Below are positions 1-11,917 of a DNA stretch of 64,000 nt, piece after piece; position 1 is the stretch's first letter; each line of letters begins with the position of its first letter. Location: NCBI GenBank assembly GCA_025618425.1, contig CM046835.1:17017959-17081958 (forward strand), in the 5' to 3' direction. The notes below the pieces were generated by a model. The model was not told where the DNA came from. It saw only the letters and a program-made list of their open reading frames with translations, and did not search any database. Source of the stretch: Heliocidaris tuberculata (lineage: Eukaryota; Echinodermata; Echinoidea; Camarodonta; Echinometridae). The translations under genes were made by a program, and so were the position numbers.

Positions 1-2460
1 ATCATGAACCGATGAAGGGTATGTATTATATACCTTCATCGCCCCCCCCCCATCCGAAAAAAAAGACGGATCGACGCCCCTGTCTTTGTATAGTCTATGT
101 TTCCAGTCACCCCACCCCATAAAAAAAAAAGAAAAAAAAAAAGATATCGATGCCTCTGGTGCCAAGACATGAAGCTGTTGAAATGTGCATTCTTTTTATA
201 AAGTTGGTGCGATAATGCCATCGTTAAAACTAGTGCAACGAAATTTGAAGGGTATGATTAAGTTAAGCAATGAACTGTGAAGACTAATCGAAAAAAAATC
301 GAATTTTTGGCTTGACCGCATCAGAAGGGTTCACTAGTTCAACGTTTCGAATAAATTGTACCAATGTCTCAATTGCCCCCATCTTCCTGTTCCATTATGG
401 TGTCTTATTTATTCTAGAAACATGTAGGCCTACTGCTAACTTTTGTTTTTGCACGTATACCCATGCCAGGTACCAATCATTGGTCCCAACAGTTCAATCT
501 CGGAAAAAATGAGAAAATATCAGTGTCTATCCTTGTGGAATGATGTCTTAGATCTGGTTACAAACGTTCACAAATAGTTTGTTTTTCTAATGCTTTCGTC
601 ACGTACGTTCCATGAGGAGAAATAGTAGAAATACTAGAATTGGGAGACCTGGTTTGAAATAGAAGTATTTGGAAGACCTGGTTTGAAAATGGAAAACGAG
701 ATGTTGTAATTATGGAACAAAATGTCACGACGGGTTCCTTGGAGAATGTTTGAGAACCGCGTTTCATGAAATAATGATAACTTGGATTTATAAAGCTGTG
801 CGTATACGCTACTAATGCTTCCGAACGTATTGGATTAATGTCCCCCCCCCCCCCCCCCTCAGTCATCACATTCAACCAAGCACAAATATCGTGCACCATC
901 TTCACTCCATATGGAGTATCCCTACCATTATGTTCATCTGAGGGCATACGACAAAGTTAATCACAAACTGGACTTTGACTTCCTACCGATATGCATTCAT
1001 TCCTCATGCACCTGGGTACGGAGTGGCAATTATTGTAGAAATATTTTCCAAAGGACATTAATACCGCAGCTAAGGTTCGCACTCGAAACATGAGCTGGTC
1101 AGGTGACTTATCCATTAGACCAAAGCACCTCTAAACAGAAACTAGTTATCTAGACATGGATGTTTTAATTTTTCATTAATTTATTATCTATTTAAGGGCT
1201 TCATTGGACAACCGATGCTAAATGTTGAGGAAAAACATGGGAGTGACAGAAGAGAAAACAGATGGAAATGAAATGGAAAGAGAGGAGAAGAAAGGGAAGG
1301 GAAAACAATAGAAAAGTCAAGATAGGTAGCAAAGGAGATAAGAAGAAGGGGTGGAGTACAAACGCGCCAAGCATGATATGAAGGCCATATAAGATGAAAG
1401 AGAAGGAAAAAAAGGAGACTAAGAGAAAAATAAAGAAAAGGAGACAATGTAACAGCTTTAGAAAGAATTGCACCGATAATAACTTTCTGCATGGTGTATT
1501 TTGTCTCTCAAACCCATTTTATTTACAATGTATTTTCTTTACCCGATTACGAAAGAACTTTTGGTATTGTTACATCTTCCTAATCGTAATAATCGGCTTG
1601 GCAGAGAGATCGATACACAATTGTTATCGTAGCAGGACGATCAATATCACATGTTTTCAAAAAAAGTCTCTTCCCCCCTAAAAAGTCTCTTGGACAGTGA
1701 ATTGAATGGGGTAGAACAAAATAATAGAGACATTGCTCTAGAAAGCAAAAATTTGATGGAAATTCTAGAACTATGGATCGGGAAAGAAAAAGGGTGAGAC
1801 CGGAGAAGTCAAATTGTTAGGGAAAGTGAGATAAATATATTGGACGCAGATCGGCAAATGTATTGGAATAAAGAGCATGAACTAATTTTCACATGCAGTT
1901 ATTAAACATGTGCAAGATATTGACGGTATACAAAAATATGTCGAAACAGGAAAGGAAAAGTATAGAATAACCAAATAATTGATAGGGTTACATTAATGAC
2001 CGAAGATAGGCGTAATTATTTTGGAAACGGACGTTGGAGGCGTCATCGACGACTGGGGGTGGGTAGGGAGAAGCACTTGGGGGACCTTAGTTTCAGGGTT
2101 GGGAGACATGTATTCAAAATGCCCCCCCCCCCTGCATGTTATGATTTATCCTATCATCCAGTCATTATATTGATTATAAAAAGGAAATACCCTCATACTT
2201 GGACTCTTTCTCCATTCATGATGTAATTTTTTCCCCTTTAAATCTTAAAATTTTGTTTTCTCAATGTATATTCATATTTAGGGTCATCTTTTTTATTTTT
2301 CATTCATTTATTATTTTTGTACACATTCTTGAGTGCGGTTATATTCGTTCTATAAATCACGAAATTAGCTACTTCGGATACTTCTTCGTACATGACATCA
2401 CAAATGTATCTTGACCGAATTTCCAAAGGGGAGAGGGGGCTGCATGTATAGATGTACAGA
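1..2460. other. Intergenic, no gene seen
   Basis: No exon with convincing homology or splice structure is visible. The stretch holds a run of 17 C (842-858), a run of 11 C (2122-2132) and a purine-rich tract at about 1220-1450. The short open frames here are composed of low-complexity residues. Confidence 0.6.
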
Positions 2461-3022
2461 TTTATAGATAAATGGCTAGTTATATAAATAGATATCTAGT
2501 TAGGTAGCTATAAATAGAGAGAAAGCTGTATATATATATATATATATATAGATCGATTGATAGACAGATCGGTAGATAGATCTTATAAGTAAATAGATAG
2601 ATGTAAATATGTAAATAGTTCATCTACCTATATATCTATATCTTTCATTACTTTTTTATCTACCTGCTTGTATATATATATATATATCTATATTTATCTA
2701 TATCTCTCTCTATTATCTATCTTCTTCTTCTTCTTGTTACTCCTCAACATTCCATCAGGAACCAAACGAGGAGGATGAGGGATTGCGCAGTGTTACTATC
2801 AATCTATATGTTATTTATACATCTGTACATCAGTTTATGATAGACTGATGTATAGATATACCGATAACATTTAGAATGATAGATATAGAGACAGATAAAT
2901 AAATTGATAGATATAGATAGATAGACTGATAGATAGATAGATAGATAGATTGATAGATAGATAGATTGTTAGATAAACATACAGATAGATAGAGAGAGAG
3001 AGAGAAAGAGAGAGAGATAGAC
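2461..3022. repeat. TA / GATA / GA compound microsatellites
   Basis: Imperfect TAGA/GATA and TA repeats run through this stretch: (TA)n near 2530-2550 and 2671-2690, GATA-type repeats at 2880-2990, and (GA)n at 2993-3018. Long open frames on the minus strand are only translations of these repeats. Confidence 0.85.
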
Positions 3023-4208
3023 ATTTATAATGGGTAGATGCAATAGTAGATAAATCTACTATGTTCTTATCCCTTTCATAGTGATGTCTTGTCATCTCGG
3101 TTGAAATTTAACAAAAATATATGAGGAAATATTTGAGGTTTTATCCCACCACTATCTAGCAAGAATACTTTCAACGTATGACATTATCAGCGCAATTCAG
3201 TGCAATTGACTGAAGATGAAATAATTTCTAATGTTGTAATTCCAATTACCCTGTAACTTTGGAAGAAATTTAAGAGCAATTATAATTGCTTGTAGTGTAG
3301 CATCTTATTCTGTTGATCTCGCCTTTAAACATCAATAACAAAATGGCGGAATTTTATGGGACCCGCCTTTTGTTATAGGACAATAAGGTTTCTATACCAC
3401 ATATCGATCTTGGCATAGTCACCCTATTTACTCTATTCGTATGCAAAACGTAATATTGAAACCACTCAAAACATAAGAAAAATACTAAATTCACTGCAGA
3501 AAAACCAAAAACAACTATCAAGGCAAAAACAACAAGAAAAAAATGCCCACTTTTCACAAAACATTTACAACTTCAAGGTGAAACCGACGTCATATTTTCA
3601 TCACTAGAAACATGCTGAAAGAAAAAAAAAAGACATGAAGTTTGAAATAGATCTTTATTATGAAAACACAGCAAATAAGATAGGACAAAACAAGGAAAAC
3701 ACTGCACTTTAAATTTATTGTCATCATCAGAGTTCGTATCTTGAATACTTCTTAAAACGAAAAAACAACAACACGAAATCAACACCAAACAAAGTCCGAG
3801 GAAGTTATCACTGCATCCATGTTTTCGATCTACCTGTCCGCCTGTCCGCATTCCTCGGGTTATAACTTCTTTTTTCTCTTTCAAAATCCACGATCCTGAG
3901 TTTCCAAATAACATCACAAGATTTTAATGTTATATTAAAGTAGTATATAATCGATGACGCACTAATTCTAGATGATTCAAACAATGAAATAGAAGAAATT
4001 CTGCTTTCAAATATCGCTGCGTCCCTTGCCATCCGCCATCTTCGTTTCTATGACAAGAAAAAGCATCGACCAAGACGGAGAAGTTCGCGCATGCGCTTTG
4101 ATAGTATTTCACCTTTATGATTTCCTTTTTTCAAACATTAACCCTTCCCATGTCAATTATAATTCGTTCTTCTTAAGACCGCTCCTTCTCTTTTTCTTTC
4201 TGATTTTT
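3023..4208. other. Intergenic, nothing recognised
   Basis: AT-rich unique-looking DNA. Open frames up to 114 codons lack recognisable domains, signal peptides or splice partners. I see no gene or repeat structure that I can support. Confidence 0.5.
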
Positions 4209-4311
4209 ACGTCTTCTTCTTCTTCCTCTTCCCCTCCTCTTCTCCTTCTCCTTCTTCTTCTTCATCATCATCATCTTCTTCTTCTTTTTCCTTCTTCTTT
4301 CTTTTCATATT
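4209..4311 (+). repeat. Pyrimidine-rich (TTC/TCC)n tract
   Basis: About 100 bp of almost pure TTC/TCT/CCT triplets with a short CAT insert. It behaves as a polypurine:polypyrimidine microsatellite. The apparent serine/leucine protein here is a repeat translation. Confidence 0.85.
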
Positions 4312-4973
4312 TTCCTGTTTATATCCTCTTTTATTATAAACTTTTATAAACTCTTTCTTCTAAAGGCAAAATAAAGAGAAATTTCACAATTTAACACACT
4401 AAACGACAATGACTTTGCTTGAAACGTTCCGTTCTTTCATTTAATTCATTCAACATGGATTCATGCACTATGACATTTTATGCAAAAGTTTCTGACAACA
4501 AAAAAGCAAACAACCATTGTTTTTTTTTTCAAACATGAAAGATTAAGCTTACAGATGACAACCCTCCGTAAAATGAACTGATGTTCATTTTCTCGATTCA
4601 TTTTCGTCCAAGTTTTTTTTTCGACAATGAGGTCCACATCAAACAAAAAAACGTGAAGCTTGTAAGCATGCAAGACACGTCTTTGAGTTATAAGGTGTTT
4701 ATTGTTAATTGTTAGAACTAAAGTTTGCTCACATCTCCAGCATTCTTATGGGGGAAGAAGATACACTCTTCAGAAGTAAATTGATTGCCCCTTGAGCATC
4801 TACTAAAACTACTGAAGAGTGAAAACCGTTTGCAAGGCCTGAAAATAGTCGAGTTTGTAAAGGCGTTCATGTTTGCAAAAGAAACGAAATAACATGGAGA
4901 TTATACTTGATGATATCCGTGCATATTTATCTGTTTATAGATAAATATAGGACTATCAAGCAACTGTGTCAGT

Positions 4974-4981
<8 letters not shown>
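4312..4981. other. Intergenic, nothing recognised
   Basis: AT-rich DNA with short A/T runs. I see no gene, RNA or element boundary. Confidence 0.5.

Positions 4982-5051
<70 letters not shown>
4982..5051. repeat. (TA)n microsatellite
   Basis: An uninterrupted alternating AT tract of 70 bp. A shorter TA tract follows at about 5279-5297. The tyrosine/isoleucine open frame across it is an artefact of the repeat. Confidence 0.95.
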
Positions 5052-5054
<3 letters not shown>

Positions 5055-5689
5055 CCTCATCAGCCACCTCCGTACCCATCCCACAGATGGATGATGTATG
5101 AAGATGGTCCTCTTCCCGTAGGAAGGACGACGAACATAATATATGTATATATATATTTATCTAATTTTGTATTCATTGATTTGTCTTCTTGTCTATCTGT
5201 ATAGCTATAGTATCTATCTGTTTAACTTATGTATGTGGTGACTTATACGTAAATATTTATATCCCTACCTATTAATCTATATATATATATATATATAATT
5301 ATATTTATCAACCCGTTCATGTCTGTCGCTCATCATGGCTCACTTCCCTAACTGTCCCTATTTATACATGATCATTTACAAATATTCCAAATCAGAGAAG
5401 TCACTTGATTTTCTAGTTCTCGCCAAACTCCACACTCTACAAAGGTGATCATCTTCTCGTAAGGTGGCGCTATTGTATGTTTTGCTGTACCAGCTGTCTT
5501 TCACTTCCAAAATGTCACCCGAGCGAGCCATAGTTTGGTATTTGTTATTGATATTATTGGTATTTTTTATTTATTTCATGCATTACATTCTTAGTATAAA
5601 TATCCTGAATATATGCCAAGCTACAGCAATATTCTATTTCTCAATCTAAAAACAAACATCATGATATTGGACATGGTGTGTGTGTGTGT
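5052..5689. other. Intergenic, nothing recognised
   Basis: AT-rich DNA with small TA and (GT)n tracts, the latter at about 5676-5693. No supported gene. Confidence 0.5.
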
Positions 5690-5866
5690 GTGTAATTGGG
5701 TTTTTACACACGTGTGTCAATCAGATATGATTATTTACGTCTGGGGACCGACCTTTAACGTCACCATCCGAAAGACGTGACTCAGTCTCGAACCTGGGTC
5801 CGCTGAATCAGTTTATAATTTCCACTGTTAGTTGGATTACAGGCGCACGCCACAACGCCCGAACAC
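5690..5866 (-). mobile_element. SINE-like element with 7SL/Alu-like head
   Basis: Read on the minus strand, the unit starts near 5866 with GTTGTGGCGTGCGCCTGTAA (part of 5834-5856), which resembles the 5' Alu domain of 7SL/SRP RNA. The plus-strand 28-mer at 5834-5861 matches the Alu consensus as I remember it at 26 of 28 positions. About 50 bases further comes a pol III B-box-like GGTTCGAGACT, then a CTTTCGGATGGTGACGTTAA segment of a kind I recall from invertebrate SINEs. It ends near a palindromic ACACACGTGTGT and a (CA)n tail. The resemblance is seen in the sequence; true 7SL descent is inference. A tRNA-derived head is the alternative. Confidence 0.5.
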
Positions 5867-6624
5867 ACAATTATACACAGCCTTATACACAATTATAATC
5901 CGTATGAAGCACTGTAATCATGATGGTTCGTAGTATTTTTTTAGAAAAATTAAAAACAGATTATGTGTGTCAAATGTAAGTGATTCTGTGAAAAAATCCG
6001 TCTGACCTCGTCGTAGACAAAAATAGTCTCTTAACCGATTTCGGGGACGAAATCAATAAATTGGCAAGATTGGTTTCGTTACAGAATTATTAAGTTTGTT
6101 ACAGATCACAAGTATTCCATTAGGCTCTCCATTGCCAAATGGTATTAATTTTGGCGATCCCCCCCCCCCTCTAAAAATTCCATTCAAAGTCTAACAGTCA
6201 TTTATACCATTCGGTTTCCAGTTCTATATATATTCATGACATTCCGAGGGGAGTTCATAAGCGGTACTTACTAATTATAATGTACCATTACATTATTTTG
6301 TGCATTTCTATACAATTAACCTGCAAAGGAACATAGTATCTTTAACATACTTTGATTACTTTCGGCTAAACATGCTAACAAGGTCATTAGAGAATTGATC
6401 TGAAAAAAGAGGAAAATCACTTTACACCTATCTATTGTATCTGATTTTCGTTTTAAGGACACTTGTCGAAAATATTGACGACGATTTTGGGGAATGAAAA
6501 AGAAAAGTCACATGGATTCTTTTGTACAAAATTGTGGTAGATTATGTGCGATGTCCGAAAGCTAATCTTAATAAATTGCAGATGTGACATTATGTAATGA
6601 CAAACTGTAGTTTGTTGTACATAG
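5867..6624. other. Intergenic, nothing recognised
   Basis: AT-rich DNA with a short C run near 6161-6170. No exon or element could be supported. Confidence 0.5.
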
Positions 6625-6856
6625 AAGGAGAGAGAGAGAAAGAGAAAGAGAGAGAGAGAGAGAGAGTGAAGGAGGGGTAGATGGAGGGAGAGAGGAGGGA
6701 GAGAGGAGGGAGGGAAGGAGGGAGAGAAAGAAAGAAGAAAGAACTTGAGGGAGAGTATGAAAGAGAGAGAGAGAAAGATAGAGAGAGATAAAGAGAGATA
6801 GGGAGAGGTGGAGAGAGAGATATGATAGAATGAGACAGGCAGAGAGAGAGAGAGAG

Positions 6857-6902
<46 letters not shown>
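6625..6902 (+). repeat. (GA)n-rich tract
   Basis: Almost 280 bp of GA/GGA repeats, including a pure (GA) stretch at about 6860-6902. Two overlapping minus-strand Ser/Leu open frames of more than 100 codons are purely translations of this tract. Confidence 0.92.
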
Positions 6903-6905
<3 letters not shown>

Positions 6906-8412
6906 GGAAAAGGGTTTGCCACCTCTTATAGCTCATAGCGGGCCCCTTCCTCTCGGCGCAAAGTACAGAGTGGATGAACATGGAACGACTGAAGGTTCAG
7001 GACGACTCCATAAGAGACGAATAACCAGAGTGAAACGGCAGTATAGTAGGAAGAAAGGAACGGTTTGGGTTGTTTACTGGTTCGGAGACCACGTGGGGTA
7101 GACGAGAGTGAGTCCAGGTACAAGTGGAAATTGGGCAAAATGATTAATTATTTGGTTGATCACACACGATTTGATCCTCTACCCCCACTCTCTGCATGTA
7201 TACCCTGCATTCAATCTTTTATAAACTAATGCCTTTTATTTTGATTTTTTATTTCTTTTCGTATTTTTTTTTCTTGTGTGACATTCGTGTGGGGTTATTA
7301 AGGGTGTTGATGTTATTGATGGTGGCGTTCTAGAGGTATTAATGATATTAGAAGGGCGTGAGAAGGTCACGAATGTAGCCTTGCGAGAGAAAAATAAAGG
7401 ATATATGAGGGGACATGCAGGTATAGGGTATAAAACTCTTAAAATATAGGTGAGTGCATGCATCGAATTCAATATATCAATCACTGAATCTACTTGTTGA
7501 ACGTCATGTGGATGTTTAAGAAATACAGACTCATTGACTGATTTTAGTGGTTGATTTGTCGTATTAAAGATTGACCATATATACTTTATAACTTTTCTTT
7601 CATTTTATGAATAATTGTTGTTTAAGTGATATAGTTGTATTAATGGTATAAATATAAGTTATATCAGGTATATCGTAATATTTTTCATCGGAGGGCACAC
7701 CACAAACTCATTCCACTAAGCAGAATGCTCTCGATGAATAATACACGCCACGCACAAAACAAAATAAGAATTGAAAGTCGGTGAGGTAACTGCATAACTG
7801 CAACAGACTCTTGAGTAAGAATGAAATGAATTATGAATGAGATTTTATATCGACGAATATGATAGAATGCCGACAAATCTACCCAAATTATAGAACTATA
7901 TTATAGTCAATCAATATGACTTGTGAAAGAGCGGGTTGGAATTGTTTTTCGTTGGCACTTCAAAAGTTCCGACCAACCGTCGTCCCTCGTCATTTTATTC
8001 TCACCTTAGGTGTGAAAAAAAAAACGGAGCTGTACTTTTCACCATAATCTCACCTAAATCAATTTTATCGTAAGAGATGAAGTCGCACAGACAAACACAA
8101 GTAATGTGCGAAATCCCACGAATGTGAAAAAACAAGGGATGGCGACGAATTACGCTTAGCACGAGATGCCCACGAGACCGTGTGAGAATCAAAGTTTTGA
8201 TTTGGCGCGAGTAATTTTTTTGTTCACTCGGATATCGTCTGGGATTTCATCAAGGACATGAGATCGGTGAAGTACCTTCCGCACTTTGCCTTGACCTACG
8301 GGTTCAGTCGGGTGTGAGAATAAAGTGTGAATTAACAGTGTTTCTAGATCAGTTCATGGAGCTACAAACATGGAAGAAACTACTGAAAATCCCCAGTATA
8401 GGCCTATATAAT
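6903..8412. other. Intergenic; one coding-like scrap
   Basis: No gene is supported. An arginine-rich open frame at 6916-7101 (+) has no recognised homologue. At 8201-8318 (+) a 38-codon frame with no start codon ends in TGA and has an unusually protein-like composition (see findings). The rest is AT-rich. Confidence 0.45.
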
Positions 8413-8473
8413 ACACACACACACACACACACACGCACGCGCGCACACGCACGCACGCACACACACACACACC

Positions 8474-8507
<34 letters not shown>

Positions 8508-8508
8508 C
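8413..8508. repeat. (CA)n(TA)n compound microsatellite
   Basis: CA repeats with CG interruptions (about 8413-8487) pass directly into TA repeats (to 8508), followed by a T run and a G-rich patch. The threonine/histidine frame on the plus strand and the valine/cysteine frame on the minus strand come from this repeat. Confidence 0.93.
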
Positions 8509-8920
8509 AATTTTTTAATTTTTTTTTTTTTGTGGGGGGCGGGGTAGTCAGTGGATCTTCTGCATGTGGTCAACAATAGTTTAGCTACAGGGGAACGGGA
8601 GGCACACCCCCTATCTAATAGAGGGAGAGAAGAATAAAATAGAGGGAGAAGGCATCGTGTATGCAGATTGGCAGTAGGTTTACATATAGCCCCCCCTTCA
8701 AAACCTCTCTGAGGTGGTATAAGATGGACGAAAGAAATGTACTTTGTTAAAGACATTTGGGATTCAGCATCTAAAAAATACAGAGGAACAAAACGGACAA
8801 GTACTTTAAAATATTTATTTTACAAAATTTTCATTTTTTCAAGTAATGCTAATCTCTGGAGTAAATAACAAGCATTATTCAAGCAGTGAAAGAAAACGGC
8901 GTTATGGATTTCTGGAGAAA
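8509..8920. other. Intergenic, nothing recognised
   Basis: T-run, G-rich patch and AT-rich sequence. No gene seen. Confidence 0.5.
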
Positions 8921-8993
8921 ATTCAAAGAGAGAGAAAGAGAGAGAGGGAGGAGGGAGAGAGAGGAGAGGAGAGAGAGAGGGAGAGAGACGGGG
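8921..8993 (+). repeat. (GA)n / GGA tract
   Basis: Purine-rich AGAG/GGAG repeat of about 70 bp. The Glu/Arg open frame at 8886-9263 owes its length to it. Confidence 0.88.
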
Positions 8994-9081
8994 GTGGTGA
9001 AAGATGAGGAGGGAGAGACTTTGCTTTATTCTAGTTTTAAAGCGGTCTTGAAAGAGTCTTCATCAGACACAACGTCTGATA

Positions 9082-9151
9082 TCCCACATGATCTAGTGGT
9101 GAGGATTTGGCGCTCTCATCGCCGCTGTCGAGTTCGATTCCCAGTGTGGAA
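9082..9151 (+). pseudogene. tRNA-Glu-like pseudogene (anticodon CTC)
   Basis: The 70-nt segment resembles a eukaryotic tRNA-Glu. It has acceptor TCCCACA paired with TGTGGAA (one mismatch), a D-arm-like TCTAGTGGTGAGGATT, a four-pair GGCG/CGCC anticodon stem with loop CTCTCAT, and a TTCGATT T-loop. The T-stem has two mismatches, so I read it as a decayed gene or the head of a tRNA-derived retroposon. No oligo-T terminator follows directly. Confidence 0.55.
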
Positions 9152-9298
9152 ATTACCGACAAATTTATCCCATAGATATATTTACATTATTGTGCTCTTG
9201 ACTCGTATTTCACTTATAAAATTCTGTCTGAGTTACAGCAAGCTCATAAATCTAAAAAAATGATAGGAAAAAGAATAAGATATCACTGAAGGTGTTTA

Positions 9299-9893
9299 AT
9301 ACCCCTGCCCCAATGTGTGTGCCAAATTTCCTGAGCATTGCTCCAAACATAAGAAAGTGGTTTGATGTGCAATATTTTCCTGTTTTATTGCCATATGTCG
9401 TTTCCATGGTAATGCAGTTTGCCACACATTGTAACAATATGTCTTGCACATCTTTACCACAAGACCAATGTGTGTGCCAAATTTCACGAGCATTGCTCGA
9501 AAAATGAGGAAGTAGTTCGATCCGCAAGATTTCAACCTGATTTATTGCCATAATATGCTGTTACCAAGGCAACGCATTTCCGACACATTCCAAAAACATG
9601 TGTTGCACATCTCCATCCCAAGACAAATGTGCCAAATTTCATGAGCATTGCTCGAAAAATGAGGAAGTAGTTCGACGCGCAATATTTCGATCTGATTTAT
9701 TGCCATAATATGCCCTTACCATGGCAACGGATTTTCCGACACATTCAAAAAATATGTCCTGCACATCTTCATCCCAAGACCATTGTGTGTGGCGAATTTC
9801 ACGAGCATTGCTCGAAAAATGAGGAAGTAGTTCGATGCGCAAGATTTGCAACGCACCGACCGACCGACCACACGCTGATTCCTATATACCCCC
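9299..9893 (+). repeat. Four-unit tandem array, about 155-bp period
   Basis: The block GTGCCAAATTTC..GAGCATTGCTC recurs at 9321, 9476, 9631 and 9792, giving spacings of 155, 155 and 161 bp. Units also share TTTATTGCCATA, TTACCATGGCAACG and GAGGAAGTAGTTCGA. The array ends in (ACCG)n and TATACCCCC at 9885-9893. The partner GGGGGTATA lies at 11178-11186, beyond the LINE, so the original repeat terminus was probably a short hairpin split by that insertion. Minus-strand open frames of 70-99 codons across the array are repeat translations. Confidence 0.85.
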
Positions 9894-9902
9894 TTCAAAG
9901 AA

Positions 9903-11164
9903 GTCATCCTTGTGCTGCTAGATTTTTCTTGCGCGTTTGATACTATTAAGCATGACATCTTGTTGAAACGTCTGAGACTTCGTTTTGGTATAAGTGGTCA
10001 AGCACTCGCTTGGATAGAGTCGTATCTGTTTCGGCGCACTCACACTGTTATTATTGGAAATGAGCGGTCATCCACAGAAATCATCCCTCAAGGGGTTCCT
10101 CAAGGGTCCGTATTGGGCCCAATCCTATTTACCCTCTATACCTCTCCCTTAGAAGATATTATTGATACTCACAAAATTCATAAGATGTTCTATGCAGATG
10201 ACACACAACTGTACATTTCATTTAAGAGAACTGATAATGTTAATGTCACTTCACAGATATCAGAGTGTGTGCAATCAATCAAAGAGTGGTCTCAGGTAAA
10301 TGGTTTAAAGCTCAATGATACAAAGACTGACTTTCTTCATCTTTCTTCACGCCATAGGTCAAGCAACCTCATATCAACATTGAACATACATGGTACAATT
10401 GTTCATGCAACCAGAACTTGCAGAAATTTAGGTGCTATTTTTGATGATAAGTTCACATTTGAAAATTTTGTCTCACAAAAGTGTCGCTCAGCTTCATTTG
10501 GATTATACAAAATAGGTAAAATTCGCAATTTTTTTCGCAATTTTTTAGACAAACCAACCACTGAACGATTAATTCATGCTTTTGTTATGTGCCATTTTGA
10601 TTTCTGTAATAGTTTACTTTCTGGTCTCCCTTCTTCTCAAATTCAAAGACTACAACTCCTTCAAAATTCTGCAGCCCGACTTGTTACACGCACGAAGAAA
10701 CATGAATCAATAACTCCAGTCTTAAGAGATCTACACTGGTTGCCCATCAAGTCCCGTATCCAATTTAAAATACTTATGTTAACCTACCAATGTTTACATC
10801 AGCTGGCTCCTACTTATCTCTCTGAAGTACTAACTCCATATAAACCCGATAGAATGTTACGTTCCAGTTCCAAGTCCCTGCTCTGCGTTCCACAAATAAT
10901 GACAAAATCATACGGGGAAAGGTCTTTTACACATTCTGCCGCTCTTTTGTGGAACAAGTTGCCTGAATATCTGAAAAGTATAAATTCCTATGAAAACTTC
11001 ATTAATTCTCTAAAGACATACCTTTTCACCACTTTATAGTTAATCAGAATCATGAACCCAGTGCATCTTTCCTTTCTTTCCTCTCCTAAAGTGCATAGAG
11101 ACATGCAATTTTGCTTATGTGTAATGCGCTATATAAAAATGTTTGATTATTATTATTATTATTA
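9903..11164 (+). mobile_element. 5'-truncated CR1/L2-type LINE
   Basis: A non-LTR retrotransposon remnant. It begins inside the reverse-transcriptase domain, keeps the rest of ORF2 and ends in a 3' tail (GCGCTATATAAAA followed by ATT repeats, 11149-11164) typical of CR1/L2-group elements. The endonuclease and N-terminal RT are missing, as expected of incomplete target-primed insertion. It sits inside the end of the 155-bp tandem array. Confidence 0.88.
9912..11039 (+). pseudogene. LINE ORF2 fragment: reverse transcriptase C-terminal part
   Basis: An uninterrupted frame of about 375 codons ends in TAG at 11037-11039. It has no true start, because the first codon is GTG inside the RT domain. 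Visible RT motifs in order are DFSCAFDTIKHDIL (RT block with the first catalytic Asp), GVPQGSVLGPILF, and FYADDTQLY with the catalytic YADD box. A long C-terminal extension includes LHWLPIKSRIQFKIL and ends LKTYLFTTL, as in CR1/L2-type ORF2 proteins. With no stop codons in this part, the insertion is probably recent. The copy cannot be autonomous because the endonuclease half is absent. A host gene is unlikely given the truncation and the retroposon tail. Confidence 0.9.
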
Positions 11165-11917
11165 AACTTCGTTTGGCGGGGGTATAAGGCAACATTGCAT
11201 TGTCTGACTATTAAGATGAAACCAGCTGTGTTTGCCCTCTCATATTTTTGAAGGCTTTTTAAAAGTAAATTAATCATCGTTCTGGTTTTAGACCTTTACA
11301 GAACACCAGGAAAATCCCCAACTTGTTCCATTTAATTCATAATATTGAGAAAAGCTTTGGACGTGAAGTCTTCATCTTTCCTTTAATCATGCTTAAGGTT
11401 GATGTCTACAGAAAAAAAGAACTGAGCATGTAGTAGTGTTCATGGTAAGAGGTGTCATTTCAACTGCGTCATTTACCTGCGCTAGTAGAGTCTATGACGG
11501 CAATTAACCCATATAAGAGTCAATAAAAGCATTGTTTGCACTCTTCAGTTTGCAATCATTTTGTGAACGATATCACTCTTTCTTGATGCACAAAGGACCG
11601 TATCAGTCACTCTGATGAGGTCCTGACTTTAGCAAAGTGATGCCTCGTGTGAGCTGGCTTTAGACTGGGAGAAATACATGTACTAAAAAGAAATTCAAGC
11701 ATTTAATGTCAGTTTGTTTGTTGTTGTTCTTGTTGTTGTTTAGATTATATGTTTTGAGGGGTAAAAATGAATATGTAAGATGTATTTTTCATTGGCATAA
11801 ATTTTGTCGATTGTTTTCTTCTTTTGATACGTAAAGAAGAACTGAGGATAACAATAAAAGAAACACATGGTGCTGAAAAATTATCATACACATGTGGTAA
11901 GAATTTAGGTGTTATTT
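11165..11917. other. Intergenic between LINE and TM9SF1 3' end
   Basis: The first 20 bp (to GGGGGTATA at 11186) are the displaced end of the 155-bp repeat. The remainder is AT-rich with no recognised gene, and has a (TTG)n patch near 11713-11741. Confidence 0.5.

Noticed and set aside
4907..5101. Plus-strand frame with alternating Tyr/Ile
   Set aside because: Translation of a (TA)n microsatellite.
5834..5861. Human Alu contamination
   Set aside because: Only 28 bp match; the flanks diverge immediately into non-Alu sequence that fits an invertebrate SINE-like unit.
6568..6981. Overlapping Ser/Leu-rich minus-strand frames
   Set aside because: Translations of a GA microsatellite; both frames stay open because the repeat lacks stop codons.
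9252..9958. Several minus-strand frames of 70-99 codons resembling one another
   Set aside because: They resemble one another because they lie in units of the same 155-bp tandem repeat; no start or splice context.
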